In this document: positions 41,558-49,442 of the stretch, piece after piece
Position numbering within the stretch: position 1 is the first letter of the stretch
How the letters are laid out: the number at the start of each line of letters is the position of its first letter
Source: Pseudomarimonas salicorniae
Lineage (GTDB): Bacteria > Pseudomonadota > Gammaproteobacteria > Xanthomonadales > Xanthomonadaceae
Assembly (NCBI RefSeq): GCF_023156535.1
Contig: NZ_JALNMH010000016.1
Location: 19,085-83,084 of the forward strand
Direction of reading: 5' to 3'
DNA: 64,000 bases
Program-made: the position numbers and the translations under genes
Notes under the pieces: generated by a model
Told to the model about the DNA's origin: nothing
Seen by the model: the letters and a program-made list of their open reading frames with translations, nothing else
The model's database searches: none

Positions 41558-42985
41558 TCAGTCCTTGCCGGCTTCGACCTTCAGTACCAGCCCGTCCATG
41601 CCGAGTACGCGGACGGTCTGACCGGCGCGCACCGGACCGCGGCTCATGGCCTGCCAGACCTCGCCGCGGGCGCGGACCCGGCCGTGGCCGTCGAAGTCGG
41701 ACAGGGCGACCGCGTGGCTGGCGCCGGCATCGGCGGCTTCCTCATCCAGCACGCCGGGCACCGGGCGCTTCCGGGCGCGGGCCAGCAGGTGCAGGCCGAG
41801 CAGCATCAGCGCGCCGGTGGACAGCGCGATGCCGCCGATCAGCCCGCGCGAGACACCGAAGCCGGGAATGTCGGCATCGAAGAGCACTACCGAGCCGAAC
41901 ACCAGCGCCGCCAGCCCGCCGATGCCGAGCACGCCGAAACTGGGCGTCAGCAGCTCTCCGACCATCAGCAGCAGGCCGAGCAGGATCAGGGCCAGCCCGG
42001 CGTAGTTCACCGGCAGCATCTGCAAAGCATAGGCAGCGAGCAACAGGCAGATCACGCCGACGACACCGGGCACCAGCACGCCGGGGTTGTAGCCCTCCAG
42101 CAGCAGACCGTAGAGCCCGGCCAGCAGGAGCAGATAGGCCACGTTCGGATGGGTGATCAGGGCGAGAAGCCGGTAACGCCAGCCCGCCTCGACCTCGACA
42201 ATCTCGGCGCCGGCGGTGCGCAGGACCACTCTGTCCTCGCCGAGCCTGACCTCACGGCCGTCCAGTGCGGCCAGCAGGGCGTCCAGATCGGCGGCCAGAA
42301 CTTCCACCACGCCCTGTTCCAGCGCCTCGCTGGCGGTCAGGCTGACGCCCTCGCGCACGGCGCGCTCGGCCCACTCGGCATTGCGGCCGCGCAGCTCGGC
42401 CATCGAGCGCAGGTGGGCCGCGGTGTCGTTGATCGCCTTGCGTTCCAGCGCCGTGGCGGGGCCAGGCGCCGAGCCCTTCCCGCTGGCCTCGTCGGCGCCC
42501 GGCTCGGACTCCGGCGCGCTCTCATCGGCTGTCGGGCCAGGGGCCTTGCCGGGACCGCCGGGCGATCCACCGCCGAGCGCCACCGGCGTGGCCGCACCAA
42601 GATGGGTGCCGGGGGCCATGGCCGCCACATGGCTGGCGTAGACGATGAAGGTGCCGGCGCTGGCCGCGCGCGCCCCGGCAGGCGCAACCCAGACGACCAC
42701 CGGCAGCGGCGCCGAGAGGATCGCCTGGTCGATGTCGCGGGTGGCAGCTTCCAGCCCGCCGGGGGTGTCGATGCGCAGCACCAGGGCCGCGGCCGACGCC
42801 GCCTCGGCCTCACGCAGCGCGCGCTGCAGCAGCTCGGTGGTGGCCGGGCCGATGGCGCCGTCAATCTCCACCGTGTACACCTTCGGTGCTGAGCCCGGCT
42901 GTGCCGGCGCAGCGGCCGGGGCCATGGCCTGCAGGCCGGCCCAGGCGGTGAGCAGAACGGCGATGGCGAGCCACCGGTACCTCAT
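41558..42985 (-). CDS. NfeD-family serine protease (ClpP-like domain, membrane helices, OB fold)
   Basis: 475 residues: signal peptide ([19 protein letters not shown]), a ClpP/crotonase-like domain with [17 protein letters not shown] and [20 protein letters not shown] (Ser of the Ser-Lys dyad), Lys in [16 protein letters not shown], then several membrane helices from about residue 265, and a C-terminal OB-fold ([20 protein letters not shown]). The family cleaves the C-terminus of its slipin partner, encoded immediately downstream (41544-40783). A charged linker ([20 protein letters not shown]) interrupts the protease domain, longer than usual. ATG at 42985 gives the signal peptide. Confidence 0.93.
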   Translation of the reverse strand: MRYRWLAIAVLLTAWAGLQAMAPAAAPAQPGSAPKVYTVEIDGAIGPATTELLQRALREAEAASAAALVLRIDTPGGLEAATRDIDQAILSAPLPVVVWVAPAGARAASAGTFIVYASHVAAMAPGTHLGAATPVALGGGSPGGPGKAPGPTADESAPESEPGADEASGKGSAPGPATALERKAINDTAAHLRSMAELRGRNAEWAERAVREGVSLTASEALEQGVVEVLAADLDALLAALDGREVRLGEDRVVLRTAGAEIVEVEAGWRYRLLALITHPNVAYLLLLAGLYGLLLEGYNPGVLVPGVVGVICLLLAAYALQMLPVNYAGLALILLGLLLMVGELLTPSFGVLGIGGLAALVFGSVVLFDADIPGFGVSRGLIGGIALSTGALMLLGLHLLARARKRPVPGVLDEEAADAGASHAVALSDFDGHGRVRARGEVWQAMSRGPVRAGQTVRVLGMDGLVLKVEAGKD

Positions 42986-43097
42986 GACGCCAGTGTACTC
43001 CCGGTCGGTGAAGCGGCCCGTCAAGGCCGCAATCGGGGACAGGCGTGCTGCCGCGGGGATTGCTAGCATCGGCCACCGCCCTGATCGACGAGCCGCC

Positions 43098-43700
43098 ATG
43101 ATCACTGCGCCGCCTACCGTTTCCGATCACGATCCGGACCGCCTGCGCGTGGCCGTGGCCGACTCTCCGGCGCGTATCGCGCAGATCCTCGATCTGCAGC
43201 GGCGCAACCATTTCAGTCAGCTCAGCGAGGCCGACCAGGACCGCGACGGTTTCGTCTTTGTCCGCCATACAGTGGAGCAGCTGGCGGCGATGGCGCAGCG
43301 CCTGCCGCAGGCGGTGCTGCTGGATGACGATGAGGTGGTCGGCTACAGCCTGTGCATGGGCCCGGACATGCGTGCCGAGATCCCCAGCCTGGTGCCGATG
43401 TTCGAGGCCTTCGACCGCATGCCGTTCCGCGGTCGGCGGCTGGCCGACTGGGAGTATGTCGTGGGCGGCCAGGTCTGCGTGGCTGCGGGCTGGCGCGGCC
43501 GTGGCCTGATCGGTCGGCTCTATAGGGCGACGCGCGACCTGCTGCCTTCCTCGGTGGAGCTCTGTGTAACCGAGATCGCCCTGCGCAACGAGATCTCCCG
43601 CCGGGCACACTACCGGATCGGCTTCGAGCCGGTGGATCGCTATCGCGACGACGCCGAGCTTTGGGAGGTTGTCGCCTGGCCCTGGCGCGCGCCCGGGTAG
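43098..43700 (+). CDS. GNAT-family N-acetyltransferase
   Basis: 200 residues. Acetyl-CoA-binding features: AVLLDDDEVVGYSLCMG (beta 4), GGQVCVAAGWRGRGLIGRLY (the Q/R-x-x-G-x-G/A pattern as WRGRGLIG), then VTEIALRNEISRRAHYRIGF with a characteristic Y near the end. Target substrate unknown. It follows the divergent NfeD gene; start ATG at 43098 agrees with the family. The C-terminus (ELWEVVAWPW) is typical of small-molecule GNATs. Confidence 0.88.
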   Translation: MITAPPTVSDHDPDRLRVAVADSPARIAQILDLQRRNHFSQLSEADQDRDGFVFVRHTVEQLAAMAQRLPQAVLLDDDEVVGYSLCMGPDMRAEIPSLVPMFEAFDRMPFRGRRLADWEYVVGGQVCVAAGWRGRGLIGRLYRATRDLLPSSVELCVTEIALRNEISRRAHYRIGFEPVDRYRDDAELWEVVAWPWRAPG

Positions 43701-43788
43701 TACGCCGGAGTGGCCGAGTTCGGGCAATGCCGGGCAAACCGGCGTATGCTGGCCGCCTGTTCGAATCCCGCAGGGTCTGGGGGGAACG

Positions 43789-45198
43789 ATGGGTGGTGTT
43801 TGGCGCAGGCGCCTGCTGGGCGTCGCTCTCGCGGGGCTGGCGTGCAACGCGCCGGCACAGGTTCCGGTCTCCGAGGTCGAACAGTTCTACGCCAACAGCG
43901 GCGTGTTCAGCGCGGTCGAACCCTCGGCGCATGCCCATGCGACGCGCTTTCCCAGCCTGTCGGCGGACGGCGTGCGCATTGCCTTCGCCCGCGACGGCGA
44001 GGGCCAGCTGGTGATCCGCGACCTGTCGCAGTCGAGCTCCGAAGTGGTGCCGGCGCCAGGGCTGCGCAGCTCCGGCCGCGACTTCACCCTGAGTTCCGAT
44101 GGCCGGGTGCTGGCCTTCGACTCGGAAGCCGTGCCGGGCAAGGCCGGCTGCAACCGTGTTCTGAACCTGCGCAACGCGCTGACCGGCACGCAGACAAGCG
44201 TCGGCGGCGCGGCCTGCCTTGACCGTCCGAGCAAGCCGATCATCGCCCAGTTCGGCAAGCCCTACGGTTTTGCCTCGAACATCCTTCGCAGCGGGGCGCC
44301 GAGCCCCAGCAACAGCTATGACATCTACTTCCGCCGGGTGCCCCCCTTCCTCGGCAAGGGCGATTCGACCGAGTGCCTTTCCTGCGCGCAGGACGACAGC
44401 GACAGCGGCAGCCTGGGCGTCGGCGCCTTCTCCGCCGAGCCGGTCAGCAACGTCGCGCATCGCGAGAACAAGGACCTGTGGATCAGCAACGGAGGCAGCC
44501 GGCTGTCCTTCGTCTACAGCATCGCCTACGAGCGCTGCGAGATGGGCAACCCGGACTGCGGCGAGTCGGGCCTGGTGATCGCGGATGCCAGCGACGCCGG
44601 GATCACGGTGCGGCGCAGCCTGCGTCTGGCCGAACGCAATCGCTTCCTCGAGGCCGAGGCCGCGGCCGATGGCAACCGTTTCGTGTTCTCGACCAGTGCG
44701 CCGATGGTGCCGGGGGAGGACGCCGACGACGACCTTGATGTCTATCTCTACGACGTGATCGAGGACCGGGTGATCCTGCTATCGGGCGGCCTGACCGGCT
44801 CGGCCAACGACGTGCGCATCTCGGGCAACGGGCGCTTTGCGATCTTCACCCGCGAGAGCATTCCCCGGCGCATCCCGATCCCTCCCGATGTGCAGGGTAC
44901 AGCCTGTGGACTGGTGTTCGATCCGGTGGACAACACCAGCGAGTACTACCTGGTCGACCTGCAGGGTGAGACGCCGCGCAGGGCCAGAGTGCTGGGAGAG
45001 AGCCGGCAGTTCGGCAACGATTGCGAGGCGCGCACCGCGACGCCCCGACAGGGCGCCGACATCAACCACAGCGGCACGCGCATCGCGCTCACCACCCGCA
45101 ACGCGCTGGATGCCGGCGATACCAACAATCAGCTCGATGTCTACGTCGCGCCGAATCACTTCGCCCGCGACCTCATCTTCGATCACAGCTTCGACTGA
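43789..45198 (+). CDS. Secreted WD40/TolB-like beta-propeller protein
   Basis: 469 residues with a signal peptide (RRLLGVALAGLACNAPAQ). Blades of the TolB/PD40 type: FPSLSADGVRIAFARDGEG, DFTLSSDGRVLAFDSEAV, LWISNGGSRLSFVYSIAYE, NRFLEAEAAADGNRFVFSTS, DVRISGNGRFAIFTRESIPR and ADINHSGTRIALTTRNALDA. Six or so repeats of this S/D-G-x-R/L-h-h-F pattern give a propeller. Cysteine pairs (CLSCAQ, CEMGNPDCGESG) suggest disulfides. Function unknown; perhaps periplasmic or surface. GGGGG ribosome site before ATG 43789. Confidence 0.8.
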   Translation: MGGVWRRRLLGVALAGLACNAPAQVPVSEVEQFYANSGVFSAVEPSAHAHATRFPSLSADGVRIAFARDGEGQLVIRDLSQSSSEVVPAPGLRSSGRDFTLSSDGRVLAFDSEAVPGKAGCNRVLNLRNALTGTQTSVGGAACLDRPSKPIIAQFGKPYGFASNILRSGAPSPSNSYDIYFRRVPPFLGKGDSTECLSCAQDDSDSGSLGVGAFSAEPVSNVAHRENKDLWISNGGSRLSFVYSIAYERCEMGNPDCGESGLVIADASDAGITVRRSLRLAERNRFLEAEAAADGNRFVFSTSAPMVPGEDADDDLDVYLYDVIEDRVILLSGGLTGSANDVRISGNGRFAIFTRESIPRRIPIPPDVQGTACGLVFDPVDNTSEYYLVDLQGETPRRARVLGESRQFGNDCEARTATPRQGADINHSGTRIALTTRNALDAGDTNNQLDVYVAPNHFARDLIFDHSFD

Positions 45199-45239
45199 GC
45201 GGGCGTCGGCGGAGGCGGGCGGCCGGCGGGCGCAGGCGA

Positions 45240-46784
45240 TCAGCGTGCCCTTGAGGGGCCGTCGTCGCAGGCCGCGCCCAGCGGCTCGGTCAGCCGCTCG
45301 AGCACCATGCTGCCGCTGCCGAAACCCTCCCCGAGCTGGTACTCGATGACGCCCCGGCGGCAGCTCTCGAAGCGCAGGGTCAGGGTGCCCAGCACCGGGT
45401 AGCTGACCGCCCCGGGGTCGAAGGCCGGCGGGAAGCGACCGCCCTCGGCGCGCAGTGCCTGCATGCTCACCCGGTCGCCCTCGATTGTGCCGACGCCGCC
45501 GAACCAGGCCTGCCTGCCCTGGCTGTCGAAGGTGAACCAGTAGGCCACCAGCTGGCCGCCGTCGAGCACCTCGACGAAAACGCCGTGGCCGGCCTGTGCC
45601 GGATCGAACCAGGTGCCGGTGAAGCGCTGGTCGATCATGAGGCCACTGCTCGGCTCACCGTCGGAGATCAGGAACACCCGGCCGTCGTAGCTGACCAGGT
45701 AGAGGTTGCCCTCCTCGTCCTCGCCGAAGCTGGAGATCGGCAGCTGCGCCGAGGCCAGCTGCTCGCGCTCGAAAGATGCCGCAGTCTCGCCGGCTGCCAC
45801 GCGCCTCAGCCCGAACACGCGGCCGCTGCAGAAGTCGCCGAACAGGTAGGTGCCGCGAAGGGCGGGGTAGCGGCTGCCCCGGTAAACGTAGCCGCCGGTG
45901 ACGGAGCAGCCCAGGTCGCGGCCGTACTCGGTCACCGGCAGCACCGTGCCGGCGCTGCTGCAGCCGCTGTCGCGGCAGAGCGTGCCCTCGAGCACGCGCC
46001 AGCCGTAGTTGCGCCCGCCGGCGATCCCGCCCGGCTGGAAGTTGACCTCTTCGACGCGTCCCTGGCCGACATCGGCGATCCACAGGTCGCCGGTTTCACG
46101 GTCGAAACTCGCGCGCCAGGGGTTGCGCAGGCCATAGGCCCAGATCTCCGGCTGCGCGCCGGACTGGCCGACGAAGGGATTGTCCGGCGGGATGGCCATC
46201 TGCTCGCCGGAAACGTCGATGCGCAGCATCTTGCCCAGCAGGGTGTCGAGCCGCTGGCCGTGGTTCTGCGGATCGCCGCCCGATCCGCCGTCGCCGCTGG
46301 CAATGTACAGGTAGCCGTCGGGACCGAAGCCCATCCAGCCACCATTGTGGTTGGTGAATGGCTGGGCGTAGGCCAGCAGCGGCTGTTCGGCGGACAGCTC
46401 GACCCGGTCGGGGTTGCTCGGGTTGACCGTGAATCGCGAGATGATGGTGCCGCCGGCGAGGTTGGTGTAGTTGACGTAGAAGCGCCCGCTGCTCGCGAAA
46501 TCGGGGGCGAAGGCAAGACCCAGCAGACCCTGCTCGCTGGCGCCCGAGACCAGGGTCTGCATGTCGAGGAAGGGCTCGTTCTGCAGGACGCCGTTCCTTG
46601 CGACCAGGATGCGTCCACTCTGCTCGACGATGAAGAGCCGTCCGCTGCCGTCGCCGGCGTGGGTGACGAACAGGGGCTGGCTCAGCCCGCTGTAGAGTTC
46701 GGTGAGGCGGAGATCGACCGTCTGGGCGGCGCTGCCGGTCGACAGCAGCAGTCCCAGCAGGATCATCAGTGCGCGAATGCTCAT
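45240..46784 (-). CDS. PQQ-dependent sugar dehydrogenase with a C-terminal GHG module
   Basis: 514 residues with a signal peptide (IRALMILLGLLLSTGSAAQ). Residues about 25-380 form the six-bladed soluble glucose/sorbosone dehydrogenase propeller: LSQPLFVTHAGDGSGRLFIV, QGLLGLAFAPDF, catalytic His in FTNHNGGWMGFGPDGYLYIA, GLRNPWRASFDRETGDLWIA, EVNFQPGGIAGGRNYGWR. From about 390 to 505 a separate module follows, starting FTGTWFDPAQAGHGVFVEVL and ending GFGSGSMVLERLT. The same module occurs twice in the protein at 49443-52094. It oxidises sugars in the periplasm if PQQ is available; the module role is unknown. Confidence 0.92.
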   Translation of the reverse strand: MSIRALMILLGLLLSTGSAAQTVDLRLTELYSGLSQPLFVTHAGDGSGRLFIVEQSGRILVARNGVLQNEPFLDMQTLVSGASEQGLLGLAFAPDFASSGRFYVNYTNLAGGTIISRFTVNPSNPDRVELSAEQPLLAYAQPFTNHNGGWMGFGPDGYLYIASGDGGSGGDPQNHGQRLDTLLGKMLRIDVSGEQMAIPPDNPFVGQSGAQPEIWAYGLRNPWRASFDRETGDLWIADVGQGRVEEVNFQPGGIAGGRNYGWRVLEGTLCRDSGCSSAGTVLPVTEYGRDLGCSVTGGYVYRGSRYPALRGTYLFGDFCSGRVFGLRRVAAGETAASFEREQLASAQLPISSFGEDEEGNLYLVSYDGRVFLISDGEPSSGLMIDQRFTGTWFDPAQAGHGVFVEVLDGGQLVAYWFTFDSQGRQAWFGGVGTIEGDRVSMQALRAEGGRFPPAFDPGAVSYPVLGTLTLRFESCRRGVIEYQLGEGFGSGSMVLERLTEPLGAACDDGPSRAR

Positions 46785-46842
46785 GGCCTCGTCCCTCCTG
46801 TCTACGAAACGTTTCGGAGTTTATCCTCGCAGCGACTGACGG

Positions 46843-47733
46843 TCATCGCTGCACCGCGGCATGCACGTGTTCGGCGAGCCGGCGGGCAAGATCGGGCATC
46901 AGCCCATCGGGCAGGTCGTGGCCCCAGCCGCTGATCTCGACGTAACGCGAGCCGGCGATCCGTCTCGCCAGGTCGCGGCCGTGCGCGCTGGGGAGCATCG
47001 GGTCGGCGTCGCCGTGCAGGACCAGGGTCGGTGCCCTGATCGTGCCCAGCAGGTGGGCACGGCGGTCGGCAAGGATCGCCGCCAGCTGCCGCTCGCTGCT
47101 GCGCCCCGTTGGCGCGCGGCGAACCGCCTCCAGCGCCCGGGCCCGGCGCTCTTCGGCAGCGGTCGGCCATCCGGGACCGGCGAGCACCCCGAACAGCCGG
47201 TCGATGTAGTCGACCGCCGCATGCTCGTCGGCGCCGACTGGCCGAGTGCGCATCAGGCGCAGCACGGACGCGCGCGGCAGCGGCAGGCCGAGGCGACCGC
47301 TGCTACTGGCCAGCAGGCCGAGGCTGGCCAACCGTGCAGGGTGTCGCAGGGCGAACTGCTGGGCGATCATTCCGCCCATCGAGATGCCGGCAACGTGGGC
47401 GCGGGCGATGCCCAGCCGGTCGAGCAGTCCCGCTGCATCGTCCGCCAGGTCGCCGAGCGTGTAGGGCAGGGCCGGCCTCCGTCCGGTCAGCCGCACCGCC
47501 GCCACCCGCAGCAGGTTGGGTGCGGGTGTCTGGTGGTAGCGCGTGCTGAGACCGATGTCCCGATTGTCGAAGGTGATCACCCGCAGCCCCGCCTCGGCCA
47601 GCGCCTCGATCAGCGACCGCGGCCAGGCCGTGCGCTGCATCGACAGGCCCATGATCAGGACCAGCGCCGGGCCCTCCTCCGGCCCGAGGCAGTCGTAGTC
47701 CAGTTCGATCTCGCCAATCGTCGCGCGGGGCAT
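46843..47733 (-). CDS. Alpha/beta-fold hydrolase
   Basis: 296 residues from ATG at 47733. Oxyanion segment ALVLIMGLSMQRTAWP, then VITFDNRDIGLSTRYH, nucleophile elbow VAGISMGGMIAQQFAL, acid strand LVLHGDADPMLP, and His in SGWGHDLPDG. Typical of esterases/lactonases of the type that take small esters. No signal peptide, so cytoplasmic. A family B repeat pair lies 76 bases upstream of its start. Confidence 0.92.
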   Translation of the reverse strand: MPRATIGEIELDYDCLGPEEGPALVLIMGLSMQRTAWPRSLIEALAEAGLRVITFDNRDIGLSTRYHQTPAPNLLRVAAVRLTGRRPALPYTLGDLADDAAGLLDRLGIARAHVAGISMGGMIAQQFALRHPARLASLGLLASSSGRLGLPLPRASVLRLMRTRPVGADEHAAVDYIDRLFGVLAGPGWPTAAEERRARALEAVRRAPTGRSSERQLAAILADRRAHLLGTIRAPTLVLHGDADPMLPSAHGRDLARRIAGSRYVEISGWGHDLPDGLMPDLARRLAEHVHAAVQR

Positions 47734-47808
47734 GGTGGGAAGGCTATCAGCGGAAATGTGGGGGTGGTCGCTTCCGGGCGTGGGGTGCGCATTCGCCTCG
47801 GTCCCACT

Positions 47809-47869
47809 GTAGGAGCCAGCTTGCTGGCGATGGTCCCTTCCGGGGCGACTGTCGCCAGCAAGCTGGCTC
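47809..47869. repeat. Family B palindromic pair
   Basis: 61 bases: GTAGGAGCCAGCTTGCTGGC (47809 on), spacer, GCCAGCAAGCTGGCTCA (to 47869). The closing arm has lost CTAC. Preceded by TGCGCATTCGCCTCGGTCCC, the flank that also precedes the truncated copy at 63841. Confidence 0.88.
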
Positions 47870-47911
47870 ATGCGGGTTGTGCGGGAGGTCTTCTTGGCGC
47901 CCTGAGCTGAC

Positions 47912-49432
47912 CTACCCTTGCATGAAGCCCAGATTGCTGCCGTCGAACGCCGACAGGCGCGGGAACAGGGCGTTCAACGCTGCGCTGTCGGTGACGCCCA
48001 TCCAGCGGGCGAGGGTGGCGCCGTACTGCTCGATCGCCGTGGTCGGAATGTACTGCCCGCGGTTGAGGCTCCACTCCATCGCCGCGTTGTCATCGGCGTT
48101 GATGGCCAGTCGCGGGTAGCGGCCGTAGAGCTTGCCGCCCTCCACCGCGCCGCCGAAGACGAACTGGTTGCCGCCCCAGGCGTGGTCGCTGCCGTTGCCG
48201 TTGCCGGACAGGGTGCGGGCGAACTCGCTCATGCTGAAGGTGGTGACCGCGTCGCGGGCGCCGATCTCGCCGAGCGCGCTCCAGAACGCGCCGAGCGCCT
48301 GGTTGACGTCGGTCAGCAGCTCGCCATGACCGCTGTCGGTCAGCGAGCCGCCGGCCTCGAACATGCCGCTGTGCAGGTCGAAGCTGCCATAGCGCACGTA
48401 GTAGACCTGGCGCCGGGCGCCGAGCTGGTCGCGGCTGATCTTGATCATCCGGGCGACGATGGCGAGCTGCGAGGCCAGCGAGTTGCCGGCCGGGAACACC
48501 GTCTGCAGCGCCCCGTCCGGGCCATCGAGGAAGCCGGCGATGCTCTCGCCGACCTCCAGCGAGCGCTGCACGGTGTTGGCATAGCCCTGCATGAAGGGGC
48601 TGTCGTAGCTGTCGGCCAGCAGGTCGTCGAGCACGGCGCGCTTGGCGGCCGAGAAGTTCGGCCCGCCGCTGGCGCTGTACTGGTCGATCAGGTTCACCCC
48701 GTCGCTGCCCAGCTGGTAGGGCAGCAGGCCATCGCCGACCAGGAAGTGCGCCGCGCCGGCCACCGAGAGGGTCGGCGAAAGGCCGTTGCCGAGGGCGCCG
48801 CCGGCGGTCGCCTTGGCCAGCTGACCGCCCCAGCCGAATCGGGCGTTGCTGTCACGCTGCGTACCGGAGCCGATGTGCCAGAGGCGCTCCTGATCGTTGT
48901 GCGAGAACAGCTGCGCAGGGCGCGGCGCACCGGCCAGGTACTCGCTGCGGCTGATCGGCTCGAGCAGCGGCCCCATATTGCAGACGAAGGCCGCATCACC
49001 CTGCTGGAACAGGGTGTGGAGTCCGGAGTGGGCCTGATTGGCGCCCCCATTGGTGGCCGTGTAGTCGGCCATCGAGGGGTGCAGGCCGTAGTCGACGCTG
49101 CTGCCCTGCGGGCGCACCGGCAGCAGCTCGGAAAAGGGCAGGGCAAGCCCGCTGGCATTGCTGCCCGAGTACACCCCTCCGCGCGCATTGCGGTAGCTGT
49201 CGTAGAGGCTGCCGGCGGACTCGCTGTCGCGCGGCACCAGCAGATTGAAGCTGTCATTGGCCCCGGCGAGATAGATGCAGACCAGGGCGCGGTAGTCGCC
49301 GGCCGCCTGGGCGAAGGCGGTGCGCGGAATCAGCGCGAGCTGCGGCAGCAGGCTGCCAAGGCTGGCAGCGCCGAGGCAGCCACCCAGGCCCTTGAGGAAG
49401 CGCCGGCGCGAATCGGGAGCGTTGCAGTTCAT
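47912..49432 (-). CDS. DUF1501 domain protein (Tat-exported)
   Basis: 506 residues from ATG at 49432. Twin-arginine signal SRRRFLKGLGG followed by AASLGSLLPQLALIPRTAFA. The DUF1501 core (alkaline-phosphatase/sulfatase-like fold) starts YRALVCIYLAGANDSFNLLV and contains FVCNMGPLLEPISRSEYLAG, HNDQERLWHIGS and FSMSEFARTLSGNGNGSDHA with WGGNQFVFGG. Such proteins are nearly always paired with DUF1800 proteins, as here, where the DUF1800 gene ends 10 bases upstream. The pair is exported; substrate unknown. Confidence 0.93.
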   Translation of the reverse strand: MNCNAPDSRRRFLKGLGGCLGAASLGSLLPQLALIPRTAFAQAAGDYRALVCIYLAGANDSFNLLVPRDSESAGSLYDSYRNARGGVYSGSNASGLALPFSELLPVRPQGSSVDYGLHPSMADYTATNGGANQAHSGLHTLFQQGDAAFVCNMGPLLEPISRSEYLAGAPRPAQLFSHNDQERLWHIGSGTQRDSNARFGWGGQLAKATAGGALGNGLSPTLSVAGAAHFLVGDGLLPYQLGSDGVNLIDQYSASGGPNFSAAKRAVLDDLLADSYDSPFMQGYANTVQRSLEVGESIAGFLDGPDGALQTVFPAGNSLASQLAIVARMIKISRDQLGARRQVYYVRYGSFDLHSGMFEAGGSLTDSGHGELLTDVNQALGAFWSALGEIGARDAVTTFSMSEFARTLSGNGNGSDHAWGGNQFVFGGAVEGGKLYGRYPRLAINADDNAAMEWSLNRGQYIPTTAIEQYGATLARWMGVTDSAALNALFPRLSAFDGSNLGFMQG

Positions 49433-49442
49433 GGCGGTCTCC